DNA from: Aggregatibacter actinomycetemcomitans DSM 8324
GTDB lineage: Bacteria > Pseudomonadota > Gammaproteobacteria > Enterobacterales > Pasteurellaceae
DNA length: 61,584 nt
Reading direction: 5' to 3'
NCBI RefSeq assembly: GCF_000372365.1
Contig: NZ_AQUU01000013.1
Span: 20,045-81,628 of the forward strand
Shown here: one piece after another, positions 37,373-46,470 of the stretch
How positions within the stretch are numbered: position 1 is the stretch's first letter
Layout: every line of letters begins with the position of its first letter
The notes under the pieces: generated by a model
Told to the model about the DNA's origin: nothing
Database searches by the model: none
The model's input: the letters and a program-made list of their open reading frames with translations, nothing else
Program-made: the position numbers and the translations under genes

Positions 37373-38413
37373 TCACTCAATAGAAAAATGCCGTTGTGAT
37401 TTCATGTCCCTTCGGCTGGTGAGTAAGCGGTGATAATTTTCGTAGCGCACAGCGCTAATTTTTCCTTCTTCCACGGCTTGTCGCAAAGCGCACCCCGGGT
37501 CATTTAAATGCTTACAATCACGGAATTTACAAGTTCCCAACACGGTCTGAAATTCACGATAACCTCTTGTAATCTGCTCATCTTCCAGATGCCACAAACC
37601 GAATTCCCGAATTCCCGGCGAATCAATCAGACTGCCGCCTTGCGGCAAATGATATAAACGGGATGATGTGGTGGTATGCTGTCCCAAACCTGAAGTGGAA
37701 CTGATTTCCCCGACTTGCGCTTCAACATGAGGTAGCACCGCATTAATCAAACTGGATTTTCCCACACCGGATTGCCCGACAAAAATAGATACACCGTCGG
37801 ATAAAAGTGCGGTCAGTTTTTCCAGATTTTTTCCGCTCTGAGCAGACACCATCAACGTTTGGTAACCGATTTTACGGTAAATTTCCAGTTGCGAATCCAC
37901 CTCCTGCCACTGCAACTCCGTCAACATATCCGCCTTATTTAACACGATAATCGGTTCAATTTTGGCTTCTTCACACACCACTAAATAACGATCGATAATA
38001 TTTAACGATAAACTCGGCAATACGGAAGAAATGATAATAATGCGATCAATATTGGCGGCGATCACTTTCATTCCATCATAATAATCCGGGCGGGAAATTT
38101 CATTTTGGCGCGGATGAACACCTTCAATTACCCCACTCACGCCCTGCAATTGTTCGTTGCCTTGTCGCCAAATTACACGGTCACCGACCACTACACCAGC
38201 TAAGGTCCGACGCAAATTACAACGGAAAATCTCACCCCGCTCATTTTCGACATCCGCATGACGGGCATAGCGGGTCACCACCAAGCCTTCTTGCGACGCG
38301 CCCAACATGTCATCCTGCCACTCAATCTCTTTTTTCTGATCGCGATGCAAAACTTTCTTGTTGTTGGACTGAATACGGCGTTGTTGATTCTGAGTTAATT
38401 TCGGTTTGCTCAT
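37373..38413 (-). CDS. rsgA: Ribosome small subunit-dependent GTPase RsgA
   Basis: A 346-aa circularly permuted GTPase assisting late 30S maturation. An N-terminal OB-fold is followed by G4 (VLNKADML near residue 159), then G1 ([12 protein letters not shown] near 218), then G3 ([10 protein letters not shown] near 262), the order typical of this family. The C-terminal zinc knuckle is CKFRDCKH with GCAL. The lysine- and glutamine-rich N-terminal leader is common in gammaproteobacteria. Divergent from orn, with an uptake signal between them (38415) and one inside (37805). Confidence 0.97.
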   Translation of the reverse strand: MSKPKLTQNQQRRIQSNNKKVLHRDQKKEIEWQDDMLGASQEGLVVTRYARHADVENERGEIFRCNLRRTLAGVVVGDRVIWRQGNEQLQGVSGVIEGVHPRQNEISRPDYYDGMKVIAANIDRIIIISSVLPSLSLNIIDRYLVVCEEAKIEPIIVLNKADMLTELQWQEVDSQLEIYRKIGYQTLMVSAQSGKNLEKLTALLSDGVSIFVGQSGVGKSSLINAVLPHVEAQVGEISSTSGLGQHTTTSSRLYHLPQGGSLIDSPGIREFGLWHLEDEQITRGYREFQTVLGTCKFRDCKHLNDPGCALRQAVEEGKISAVRYENYHRLLTSRRDMKSQRHFSIE

Positions 38414-38483
38414 AAAAGTGCGGTCGTTTTTTGGGGCGTTTTTCGCTAGAATAACAAAAATTTTGCATAGGATACCTTATATC

Positions 38484-39032
38484 ATGTCATTCGATAAACA
38501 AAATCTGATTTGGATTGATTTAGAAATGACCGGACTTGATCCGGAAAAAGAACGTATTATTGAAATCGCCACCATCGTGACCGATAAAAATTTAAACATC
38601 CTTGCCGAGGGCCCTGTCCTTGCTATTCGCCAGCCCGATGCGTTACTGAATAAAATGAGTGAATGGTGTGTAAAAACCCACACGGCAAACGGCTTGATCG
38701 AACGTGTTAAAGCCAGCAAACTCACCAAACGCGCGGCAGAGCTACAAACACTTGATTTCTTAAAAAAATACGTTCCGAAAGGCGCCTCCCCGATTTGTGG
38801 CAACAGCGTTGCGCAGGACAAACGCTTCCTGTTTAAATACATGCCTGAACTTGCCGACTATTTTCATTATCGCCACCTTGACGTCAGCACCTTAAAAGAA
38901 CTTGCCGCCCGCTGGAGACCGGACATTTTAAACGGCTTTAATAAGCAAAATACGCATTTGGCGCTGGACGATATTCGTGAATCTATCAAAGAGTTAGCCT
39001 ATTATCGTGAACATTTTTTGAAGATGGACTAA
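38484..39032 (+). CDS. orn: Oligoribonuclease
   Basis: A 182-aa 3'-5' exoribonuclease degrading di- and short oligoribonucleotides, including pGpG. The start at 38484 gives [20 protein letters not shown], aligning with E. coli Orn; a longer in-frame reading to 38406 lacks homology. DEDDh residues are visible in DLEMTG (near 12), [11 protein letters not shown] (near 107) and HLALDD (near 160). rsgA-orn divergence is a typical gammaproteobacterial arrangement. Confidence 0.97.
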   Translation: MSFDKQNLIWIDLEMTGLDPEKERIIEIATIVTDKNLNILAEGPVLAIRQPDALLNKMSEWCVKTHTANGLIERVKASKLTKRAAELQTLDFLKKYVPKGASPICGNSVAQDKRFLFKYMPELADYFHYRHLDVSTLKELAARWRPDILNGFNKQNTHLALDDIRESIKELAYYREHFLKMD

Positions 39033-39130
39033 ATCGTCGAATATATAAACAAGCGCGTAATTTCCACGATTTTATACTTGCACTGCACAAAAATATTCGT
39101 ATAATGCCGTCTCATTCGTTTTATGTGAAC

Positions 39131-39206
<76 letters not shown>

Positions 39207-39213
39207 AATTTAC

Positions 39214-39246
39214 AATCCCTCGCCTTTCAGCGAGGGATTTTTTATT
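39214..39246 (+). terminator. Rho-independent terminator of tRNA-Gly
   Basis: AATCCCTCGC (39214-39223) and GCGAGGGATT (39230-39239) form a 10-bp stem with a 6-nt loop, followed by six or more T. Confidence 0.85.
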
Positions 39247-39439
39247 CTGTGCGCGACCTTGAGACTGAAAAGTCGGTCAGAATTCCCGGTGTTTTTCAAT
39301 ACAAACTGACAAATCTTTAACTTATCTTTACATTGGCATATCCCTAATGCTATTGAGGTTATAAGTTATTAGGTATAAAATTAGCACTCTTACTTTGTCT
39401 TTTCTGTTATCTTCAGTCTTAAACCTAAAGAACCAATTT

Positions 39440-41065
39440 ATGTTTAAAAAATTTCTTAATTATCTAAATAGCCGAATCTTTTGGATTTGGCTACTCTTTT
39501 TCTCATTTATTACGCTTATTATATCACCTGAGAATACTATTTATTATGGCATGTTTGTAATATACATTATCTATTATTTAATATTCTCACTAAATCAGAA
39601 ATTATTCTGGAGCCTTATTACATTCGTTATCATAACGTTATCTATTTATCAGCCTATATATTTATCTTATGGAAACTTAAACTCCGGAGTTGTTGCTGCT
39701 TTTTTTGAAACCAACCCGGAAGAATCTTTTGAATTTTTAGGAAAATTAAAATTTAGCCAATTTTTACTGCCATTCTTATTTATTTTATCCGGATATATTT
39801 TATATAGACTAAGAAAACAAGCAATACCGGAAACCCCACCGACTCAACAAGAAATGAAACGTCAAAAGATCTTAAAGTATGCATTAACGGCAGTAGCAAT
39901 TCTGAGTATTATTTGGCTCCCTACAAAACATCATTTCGATTATGCTTCCACAGAACAAGTAGATTCCCGTTGGACTTTAGCCAACAGCCCAATAAATCTG
40001 ATTTCGTTTTATGCGAATATAATAGACAGTGTGAGCGAATATTATAGTGATAAAGAAGACTTAGAATCAGCTAAAAGTATGCGATCTCCTTGGCATATTA
40101 TTTCCAGTCATCCTAAATATAAAAATTATGTGTTAATTATCGGCGAAAGTGAGAGAAAGGATTATATGTCAAGCTACGGTTTTAAGTTGCCGACAACACC
40201 ATTCCTGGATAAAACGAATGGATATATTAATGCAGGTTATATTTCTGCTGCGCCGGCAACATACCATTCACTATTAAATACATTATATTTTAAACCCAAA
40301 GATAAGGGCGAAAAAAATTATTCTTTTAATATTATCACGTTAGCGAAGGCGGCCGGTATAAAAACCTTCTGGCTATCAAATCAAGGGTGTATAGGAAAAT
40401 ATGACACTCTTGCCAGCAGATCAGGTGCAAGTGCAGATTTTCATTACTTCACGAAAAAAGGTGGATTTATTACCAATAATACCGATGATTTCAAATTACT
40501 GGATGAACTTAAAGTCAAATTTAAAGAGAAAAGTTATGCAAATAATACACGACTATTTGTCATTCATTTGATGGGATCTCATCGTAATTTTTGCCAGAGA
40601 ATCACAAAAGATGAAAAGAAATACGAATTTATAAATGAAAGTTTATCCTGTTATGTCAATAGTATTTTAAAAACGGATAAATTAATTGAAGAGATCGTCT
40701 ATTTATTAAAAGCACAGAATGAAAGTTATTCTTTAATTTATTTTTCAGATCATGGATTATCGCACAAAAATAAAGAAAGCAAAGAAGAAATAGATTTAGA
40801 TTTTGGTGAAGAATCAAAACAAAATTTTGAAGTACCCTTTGTTAAACTTTCCAGTGATGACACATCAAGAAATTTAGTGAATGTGAAGCGAAGTGCATTT
40901 AATTTTATCTATGGTTATGCCGAATGGTTAGGAATAAAAACAGAAGAATTAAATAATGGCTATGAGTTTTTCTCAAATAAAGATGATAAAGACATTAAAG
41001 TATTTAATTTCAGAGAAAATATTTCTTATGACACATTAAAAAACGACAATATACCGAATTTTTAA
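39440..41065 (+). CDS. Membrane phosphoethanolamine transferase-like enzyme (sulfatase fold)
   Basis: A 541-aa protein with about five N-terminal transmembrane helices (to about residue 130) and a periplasmic alkaline-phosphatase/sulfatase-fold domain. Family marks are VLIIGESERKDYMSSYGF near 232, with the conserved TTPFLD after it, a putative nucleophile Thr in SAAPATYHSL near 272, and metal ligands in YFSDHGLSHK near 437. EptA/CptA-type enzymes move phosphoethanolamine from phosphatidylethanolamine onto lipid A, LOS core or glycans. The usual GES(A/T)R reads GESER here. ATG at 39440 is preferred over an in-frame upstream TTG at 39395. Strongly AT-rich; first gene of the 39-46 kb module. The acceptor is unknown. 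Confidence 0.82.
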   Translation: MFKKFLNYLNSRIFWIWLLFFSFITLIISPENTIYYGMFVIYIIYYLIFSLNQKLFWSLITFVIITLSIYQPIYLSYGNLNSGVVAAFFETNPEESFEFLGKLKFSQFLLPFLFILSGYILYRLRKQAIPETPPTQQEMKRQKILKYALTAVAILSIIWLPTKHHFDYASTEQVDSRWTLANSPINLISFYANIIDSVSEYYSDKEDLESAKSMRSPWHIISSHPKYKNYVLIIGESERKDYMSSYGFKLPTTPFLDKTNGYINAGYISAAPATYHSLLNTLYFKPKDKGEKNYSFNIITLAKAAGIKTFWLSNQGCIGKYDTLASRSGASADFHYFTKKGGFITNNTDDFKLLDELKVKFKEKSYANNTRLFVIHLMGSHRNFCQRITKDEKKYEFINESLSCYVNSILKTDKLIEEIVYLLKAQNESYSLIYFSDHGLSHKNKESKEEIDLDFGEESKQNFEVPFVKLSSDDTSRNLVNVKRSAFNFIYGYAEWLGIKTEELNNGYEFFSNKDDKDIKVFNFRENISYDTLKNDNIPNF

Positions 41066-41093
41066 ATTATAACTAAAACAATAGGATATCATA

Positions 41094-41711
41094 ATGAATA
41101 AATATTCTGCCGGAACGGTAAAATCTGTATTTTTTATGTCGGGCTTTGCTGCCTTAATTTATCAAATAGCATGGCAAAGAATGTTATTTACTGCTTTTGG
41201 AGTAGACTTAGAATCAATCACTGTTATTATTGCCGTCTTTATGGCCGGATTAGGCATAGGTGCTTATTTTGGCGGACGCATTGCCGATAAATTTCCTAAA
41301 CAAATTATTTTACTCTTCGCATTAACAGAAATCGGGATTGGTACATTCGGTTTCTTAAGCCCCACACTAATTAATTTAACCCAAGCGTTATTTTTACATT
41401 CGGCACTTCTTACTGTCGCGTTCTCTAACTTTGTTTTATTGCTATTCCCTACGTTTCTAATGGGAAGCACTCTTCCCCTGCTGACACAATATTTAAATCA
41501 ACACTTTGATAATATTGGCAATAATATAGGCTGGTTATACTTTACCAATACTTTAGGCGCGGCATTTGCCTGTATAACAACCGGGTTTATCTTATTCAAT
41601 TATTTTACAATCACACAAGTAATCTACTTGGCAGCAATTATTAATTATCTTGTAGCGACAGTTATATTCTTAAAATACGGGAAAAAAGGAATCAGTCATG
41701 ACAATCACTAA
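41094..41711 (+). CDS. Membrane half (N-terminal) of a split spermidine-synthase-like protein
   Basis: A 205-aa integral membrane protein with about six helices. It begins with SGFAALIYQIAWQRML, the hallmark of the MFS-like membrane domain fused to spermidine-synthase-like proteins, and repeats the GLGIGAYFGGRIADKF and MGSTLPLL elements of that domain. In many bacteria this part is fused to a second six-helix block and a soluble domain; here it is a separate gene. Its stop overlaps the next gene by 14 bp (41698-41711), with a GGAATC site just before the next ATG, implying coupled translation and one complex. Confidence 0.75.
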   Translation: MNKYSAGTVKSVFFMSGFAALIYQIAWQRMLFTAFGVDLESITVIIAVFMAGLGIGAYFGGRIADKFPKQIILLFALTEIGIGTFGFLSPTLINLTQALFLHSALLTVAFSNFVLLLFPTFLMGSTLPLLTQYLNQHFDNIGNNIGWLYFTNTLGAAFACITTGFILFNYFTITQVIYLAAIINYLVATVIFLKYGKKGISHDNH

Positions 41712-43206
41712 AAAAGCAATAATATTATCTTTTCTAAGTGGCTTCCTAAGCTTAGGATTAGAAGTGATTTGGATTAGACTTTTTGGTTTCTATGGTATTT
41801 CTCTACCCCAAATATTTTCTTTAACGCTTGCCTTATTTTTATTGGGTATCGCTTGTGGTTCTTTAATTGGCAAGCGCTTATGCCAATCAGAAAAAGGAAC
41901 TGTTCAATATATTGGGTATTCTTTTCTGCTATCTTCAATTTTTGATTGCTTAACAATCTCACTAATAGTTAATTTCCCTATTGAGGGTATGTTAGGCATC
42001 TTTATCGTATGCATATTTTACAGCGCACTACTAAGAGGAATTGTGTTCCCAATTGTTCATCATTTAGGTGCGGAACAGAAAAAAACAGGTGCAGCAATTT
42101 CTAATGTCTATTTTGCTAATGTTCTGGGATGTACAATTTCTCCGATATTAATTGGATTTTACCTCCTTGACATTTTTACTACACAACAAACATATTTTAT
42201 CATCACTTTTATTACCCTGGTTACAGCTGCATTCTGTATACAAGAAAAATGGCTAAAAAGCACAACCGCTCTTATAGCTACTATTATTATAGCGATAACC
42301 TTCGTTTTACCTGAAAATATGATTCATTCATTAGCCAAGAAAAAAGATGAAAACGGGAAATATTTAAAATTAGAGAAACTGATTGAAAATAAACACGGTT
42401 TTATTCAAGTATATTTAAGCGAAAACAATGACAAACTCGTATTCGGCGGTAATGCTTATGATGGTATGCTAAATACAAATTTGAATCACAGTCATAATGG
42501 CATTGAAAGAGCTTATTTATTACCGGTTATTGCACCTCATGCGAAAAACATTCTTGTTATCGGTTTAAGTACAGCCTCTTGGACAAGAGTTTTAACATCA
42601 ATGCCCGAATTGGAATCAATGACTGTTATTGAATTAAATCCGGGCTATCCTCAGCTAGCCGGAATGTACTCTGAAATGGGCAAATTTCTGCAGGACAAGC
42701 GGGTCAATCTCATCACTGATGATGGTCGCCGTTGGTTAAACCGTAATCCTGAGAAAAAATTTGACTTTATTCTAATGAATACCACATTCCATTGGAGAAA
42801 TTATGCATCTAATTTACTTAGTAAAGAGTTTTTAGAATTAACAAAATCGCATTTAAATGAAAATGGTTTTATCTATTTCAACACAACGGAATCATATGAT
42901 GCATACTACACCTCAAAAGAAGTTTTCCCTCATGTTTATCAATATATGAATATGTCACTAGCTTCATTGAATCCGATCAGCGCACTAACCAAAGATCAAA
43001 TTACGTCCGGATTATCAAGATTAAAATGGGAAAATGGAAGTCATGTCTTCAATTCACAAGAAGAGTTAGAGAAAGGCGTTAATACTATTTTTATAAAACC
43101 TCTAATTCGTTATGAAGAGATAAATTTCCAAAATTTAGGACGCCCATTAGAAATAATTACAGATGGAAACATGATCACAGAATATAAATATGGATTTTTT
43201 AATTAA
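41698..43206 (+). CDS. Membrane plus spermidine-synthase-like half, catalytic residues altered
   Basis: A 502-aa protein: six helices to about residue 205 (starting SGFLSLGLEVIWIRL, a repeat of the partner's theme), then a Rossmann domain of the spermidine synthase family from about 225. The usual GGGDG nucleotide loop reads NILVIGLSTASWTRVL near 281. The acidic EL/ND residues IELNPGY and DDGRRW are kept, but the catalytic Asp position (typically VDLTDP) reads MNTTFHWR. Aminopropyl transfer in the classical way is therefore doubtful. It may methylate, bind a nucleoside, or modify a lipid or glycan at the membrane. AT-rich; no speD in the window. Confidence 0.75.
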   Translation: MTITKKAIILSFLSGFLSLGLEVIWIRLFGFYGISLPQIFSLTLALFLLGIACGSLIGKRLCQSEKGTVQYIGYSFLLSSIFDCLTISLIVNFPIEGMLGIFIVCIFYSALLRGIVFPIVHHLGAEQKKTGAAISNVYFANVLGCTISPILIGFYLLDIFTTQQTYFIITFITLVTAAFCIQEKWLKSTTALIATIIIAITFVLPENMIHSLAKKKDENGKYLKLEKLIENKHGFIQVYLSENNDKLVFGGNAYDGMLNTNLNHSHNGIERAYLLPVIAPHAKNILVIGLSTASWTRVLTSMPELESMTVIELNPGYPQLAGMYSEMGKFLQDKRVNLITDDGRRWLNRNPEKKFDFILMNTTFHWRNYASNLLSKEFLELTKSHLNENGFIYFNTTESYDAYYTSKEVFPHVYQYMNMSLASLNPISALTKDQITSGLSRLKWENGSHVFNSQEELEKGVNTIFIKPLIRYEEINFQNLGRPLEIITDGNMITEYKYGFFN

Positions 43207-43213
43207 GTAAATT

Positions 43214-44134
43214 ATGAATGAATCAATCAATCAATCAATTGCAATATTAATTCCTTGTTATAATGAAGAACATAGTATATCCGATACTGTTCTCTCATTT
43301 AGATCCGCTTTGCCTTTGGCAAAAATCTACGTTTATGATAATAATTCGACAGATAAAACTTTTGAAATTGCAAGTAAACTAGATTGTATTGTACGCAATG
43401 AACCTAAACAAGGAAAAGGTGCCGTCGTTCGCAGAATGTTTGCAGATATTGATGCAGACATTTATATTCTGGTGGATGGAGATAATACCTATGATGCCAA
43501 CATTGCTCCGGATTTAGTTAACACCCTGATTCAGGAAAACTTAGATATGATAATCGGGGCGCGAAATAGAAAATCAGAATCCTACCCTAAAGGTCATATA
43601 CTGGGTAATAAAATTTTTTCAAAAATAATTAGTTATTTTTTTAATTCAACTATAAATGATCTTTTTTCCGGCTATAGAATAATGACGAAACGCTTTGTCA
43701 AATCTTTACCATTAATCAGTAATGGGTTTGAAATTGAAACAGAGATGACGGTATTAGCATTACAATTAAATATGCCAATAAAGGAAATTCCCACTAACTA
43801 TAGTTCAAGAAAAGAAAATAGTAAGAGCAAGTTAAGAACATATAGAGATGGGTTTAAAATATTAAGTTTTATTTTCTTCTTAATTAGAGAGCAAAAACCG
43901 CTATTATTTTTTATGACACTCTCTTTAATTTGCACACTATTTTCACTGATTACCGGTACTTCCGTTATCTTCCAGTATCTCAAGCTTGGTACGGTACTAA
44001 AAATATCTACTGCTGTATTCGCTACCAGCATGGGGATTCTGGCTATATTATTTTTTGCAATTGCATTAATTCTAGACTCAATATCCAATGCAAGAAAAGA
44101 ACTTAAAAGAATGAATTATCTCAATATTAAATAA
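43214..44134 (+). CDS. GtrB/DPM-like polyprenyl-phosphate glycosyltransferase (GT2)
   Basis: A 306-aa enzyme expected to load a sugar from a nucleotide donor onto undecaprenyl phosphate at the inner face of the membrane. The GT-A motif IAILIPCYNEE lies at about residue 8, DNNSTD near 38, and the metal-binding VDGDNTYD near 88. A FSGYRIMTKRFVKSLP block lies near 150. Two C-terminal helices (about 230-255 and 268-292) resemble GtrB. The 5' end contains (CAAT)4 at 43224-43239 directly after the start, and a second ATG at 43218 is in another frame. Followed after 3 bp by a GtrA-like flippase. The sugar is unknown. Confidence 0.85.
   Translation: MNESINQSIAILIPCYNEEHSISDTVLSFRSALPLAKIYVYDNNSTDKTFEIASKLDCIVRNEPKQGKGAVVRRMFADIDADIYILVDGDNTYDANIAPDLVNTLIQENLDMIIGARNRKSESYPKGHILGNKIFSKIISYFFNSTINDLFSGYRIMTKRFVKSLPLISNGFEIETEMTVLALQLNMPIKEIPTNYSSRKENSKSKLRTYRDGFKILSFIFFLIREQKPLLFFMTLSLICTLFSLITGTSVIFQYLKLGTVLKISTAVFATSMGILAILFFAIALILDSISNARKELKRMNYLNIK
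43224..43239 (+). repeat. (CAAT)4 tetranucleotide repeat at the start of the GT2 gene
   Basis: Four perfect CAAT units, preceded by a further AAT, lie within the first nine codons. CAAT tracts in the same place control phase variation of lic1A, lic2A and lic3A in H. influenzae. Four copies is short for high-frequency switching, and the gene is currently in frame. Confidence 0.7.
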
Positions 44135-44137
44135 AAA

Positions 44138-44497
44138 ATGATAAAGCAATTCTTTCGATACTTCTCAGTAGGTATCATAAATACAATAATACACTGGGGA
44201 GTATTTTATATTTTCTATCGGTTAACATACGTACAGTCATTAAGCAACCTTATAGGATTCAGTACCGCCGTAATATTCTCTTTTTTTGTAAATTCAAAAT
44301 ATACATTTGAAAAAGAAATTAATATTACACGAATGGTTTTCTATGTTTCCTTCATGGGTTTAATGAGTTATCTCATAGGATTGATAGCCGATAAAATAGA
44401 AGCGCTCCCGGCAATTACGCTAATAACCTCTTCCGGTATAAGCCTAATCCTAGGTTTTTTATATTCCAGATATATTGTTTTTCGAAATAATAAGTAA
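44138..44497 (+). CDS. GtrA-family polyprenyl-phosphate-sugar flippase
   Basis: A 119-aa membrane protein with four helices and little else. It begins QFFRYFSVGIINTIIHWGVF and contains the FSFFVNSKYTF segment near residue 46, the GtrA signature. GtrA proteins help move undecaprenyl-phosphate-linked sugars to the periplasm. Its place between a GtrB-like and a GT-C protein matches three-component glycosylation sets such as gtrA-gtrB-gtr(type). Confidence 0.85.
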   Translation: MIKQFFRYFSVGIINTIIHWGVFYIFYRLTYVQSLSNLIGFSTAVIFSFFVNSKYTFEKEINITRMVFYVSFMGLMSYLIGLIADKIEALPAITLITSSGISLILGFLYSRYIVFRNNK

Positions 44498-44521
44498 TAA
44501 TTAAACACTAAAAAGGTTAAT

Positions 44522-46315
44522 ATGTATAATAAATTATTTATAAATAATGACATAAAAAAATTAGTTTATATCGCTTGTATTATTTGGATATTATGTGCCA
44601 CTTTTTTAATTATACGGAACTGGAGTGATGTCGCAAATTTCGCATTGAGTGATACTGATGATCTTATGCGCTATCATCAATATAGTGAGTGGTTAAAAAA
44701 TGGGAATTGGTATTTACTGCCGGATCCTCAATTTAACCCACAAGACGGCGTTATCATGCACTGGTCCAGAGTTGTGGATATTCCATTAGCCGGGGTAGCC
44801 CTGCTTGCTTCTATTTTCACCGATTGGAACACCGCATTCACCATATCGAATGTTATAACACCACTCCTTTATCTATTAATTTTTTTATTAATTATATCAC
44901 TAATATCTTACCGTTTATTTGGGCTGGAGACAGCTAAAATAGCAATGCTGTTTCCACTATTAGCACCAATTAGTTATCGTTTTCTTCCGGGCGCTTTAGA
45001 TCACCATAATCTTCAGTTTATTTTATTAATATCTTTTTGCATTTTCTCTATAGCAAAAAATAAACAAAATCAAAACGGGCAGCCATTCTTTATAGCGATA
45101 AGTATAGTTTTATCATTATGGATAGGGCTAGAAAACATATATAGCTTTGTTGCCATTTTAATGCTATTTGTTTTATATGGTTTACTGAATAATTTATATT
45201 ACTTAGAATTAGCCAAAAAAATATGCCTGCATAGTAGTATTCTATCTTTTGCAGTATTAATACTAAACAGACCTGCAAATGAATTATTTATCCCACAATA
45301 TGACGCTTTATCATTTCCATTCTTACTTTGTTTTATTGCAGGATCTATTCTTTGTACTTTATTGATTAAGTTTTCTATTCATTTTACTAACAAAATTAAA
45401 AAAATTGCTTTTTTGTGTGTAACAGGTATTGCTTTAGTTCTGCCTATCATAATTATTTATCCAAACCTAATAAAAGGAGGGTATGCCGACTACCCTATTT
45501 TCCTTAAGGATAACTGGCTATCTTTTGTCTCTGAAGCAAGACCATTAACTGTGACAATATCTCAGGATATCGGAGATATAGGTTATTTTATTGCGATTCT
45601 TCCCGCTATCCTTTCTCCATTATTTTTATCTGATAAAAAGGAATTAAATTACTGGATTATATATATCGCTTTAATCACTAATTTATTACTGGCAATATTT
45701 TGGCAAGTAAGAATGTTCTATACAGCAATGTCTGTTGCAATTCCTTTACAAGCTTATACTTGCTACTCATTAAGAGAGAAATGTTCATTACCGATAACAA
45801 AAACTATCATTTTATTTTTATCAATACCTACATTTCTATTAATTTCAACTAAAATAATCATAAATTTCAACGATGAAAATGAATCCAAAGAGATTTATGA
45901 CGAAAAATATAATAATAGCTACTATGCGACGAAAAAATTACTTAATAAAAACAATTTAGAAAATAAAATTATATTACCTCCTATTGATTTAGGTGCTGCC
46001 GTTATTGCTACAACATCCAATGCTTCTATTTCTGCGCCTTACCACAGAAATATAAGAGGAAATTCTGATACAATGCGGTTTTATACGTCAGTTAATACAG
46101 ATGATGCAGAAAAATACTTGATTAGAAATAATGTGGATTATATTCTGATTGAGAAAAATTTTGCCAATGTTTTAGCCGATAAATATAAGGGGAAAGAAAT
46201 CATGGCTCAAAAATTAATAGATAAGAAAGATATACCTGATTATCTTGAATTTATTGATGCCAATGAAAACACCAATATTATTTTATATAAATTTATTAAA
46301 CCCGAACTCAAATAA
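44522..46315 (+). CDS. Multi-pass GT-C-type membrane glycosyltransferase
   Basis: A 597-aa protein with roughly twelve helices and a C-terminal soluble domain of about 140 residues (from near 455). The first periplasmic loop has an acidic cluster (LSDTDDLMRYHQY near residue 42) and PQDGVIMHWSRVVD near 75, as expected for the DxD-like motif of GT-C enzymes using polyprenyl-phosphate sugars. I recognise the fold type and not a named enzyme. With the GtrB- and GtrA-like genes upstream, it probably transfers the sugar to a periplasmic acceptor such as lipooligosaccharide or another glycoconjugate. Last gene of the module, followed by a strong terminator. Very AT-rich. Confidence 0.72.
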   Translation: MYNKLFINNDIKKLVYIACIIWILCATFLIIRNWSDVANFALSDTDDLMRYHQYSEWLKNGNWYLLPDPQFNPQDGVIMHWSRVVDIPLAGVALLASIFTDWNTAFTISNVITPLLYLLIFLLIISLISYRLFGLETAKIAMLFPLLAPISYRFLPGALDHHNLQFILLISFCIFSIAKNKQNQNGQPFFIAISIVLSLWIGLENIYSFVAILMLFVLYGLLNNLYYLELAKKICLHSSILSFAVLILNRPANELFIPQYDALSFPFLLCFIAGSILCTLLIKFSIHFTNKIKKIAFLCVTGIALVLPIIIIYPNLIKGGYADYPIFLKDNWLSFVSEARPLTVTISQDIGDIGYFIAILPAILSPLFLSDKKELNYWIIYIALITNLLLAIFWQVRMFYTAMSVAIPLQAYTCYSLREKCSLPITKTIILFLSIPTFLLISTKIIINFNDENESKEIYDEKYNNSYYATKKLLNKNNLENKIILPPIDLGAAVIATTSNASISAPYHRNIRGNSDTMRFYTSVNTDDAEKYLIRNNVDYILIEKNFANVLADKYKGKEIMAQKLIDKKDIPDYLEFIDANENTNIILYKFIKPELK

Positions 46316-46329
46316 CTTAACTATAATGT

Positions 46330-46372
46330 AATGAGAAAAAGTCATTTTTTAAAATAATGACTTTTTCTCATT
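46330..46372. terminator. Perfect 17-bp-stem bidirectional terminator
   Basis: AATGAGAAAAAGTCATT (46330-46346) and AATGACTTTTTCTCATT (46356-46372) are perfect inverted copies with a 9-nt loop. The hairpin closes the glycosylation module. No other gene converges on it. Confidence 0.8.
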
Positions 46373-46470
46373 CCAAATGCCCACTGTAACCATACATCAA
46401 TTCAAAGCCACTACATAATCCCGCCAAAGTGCGGTACAATTCCTTACTACTTTTTAAACTGACAAACAGC

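Noticed and set aside
41683-41711. Programmed frameshift joining the two spermidine-synthase-like genes
   Set aside because: The second gene lies in the +1 frame, so a -1 slip on the A-run would not reach it, and it has its own ATG and ribosome-binding site. Coupled restart is simpler.
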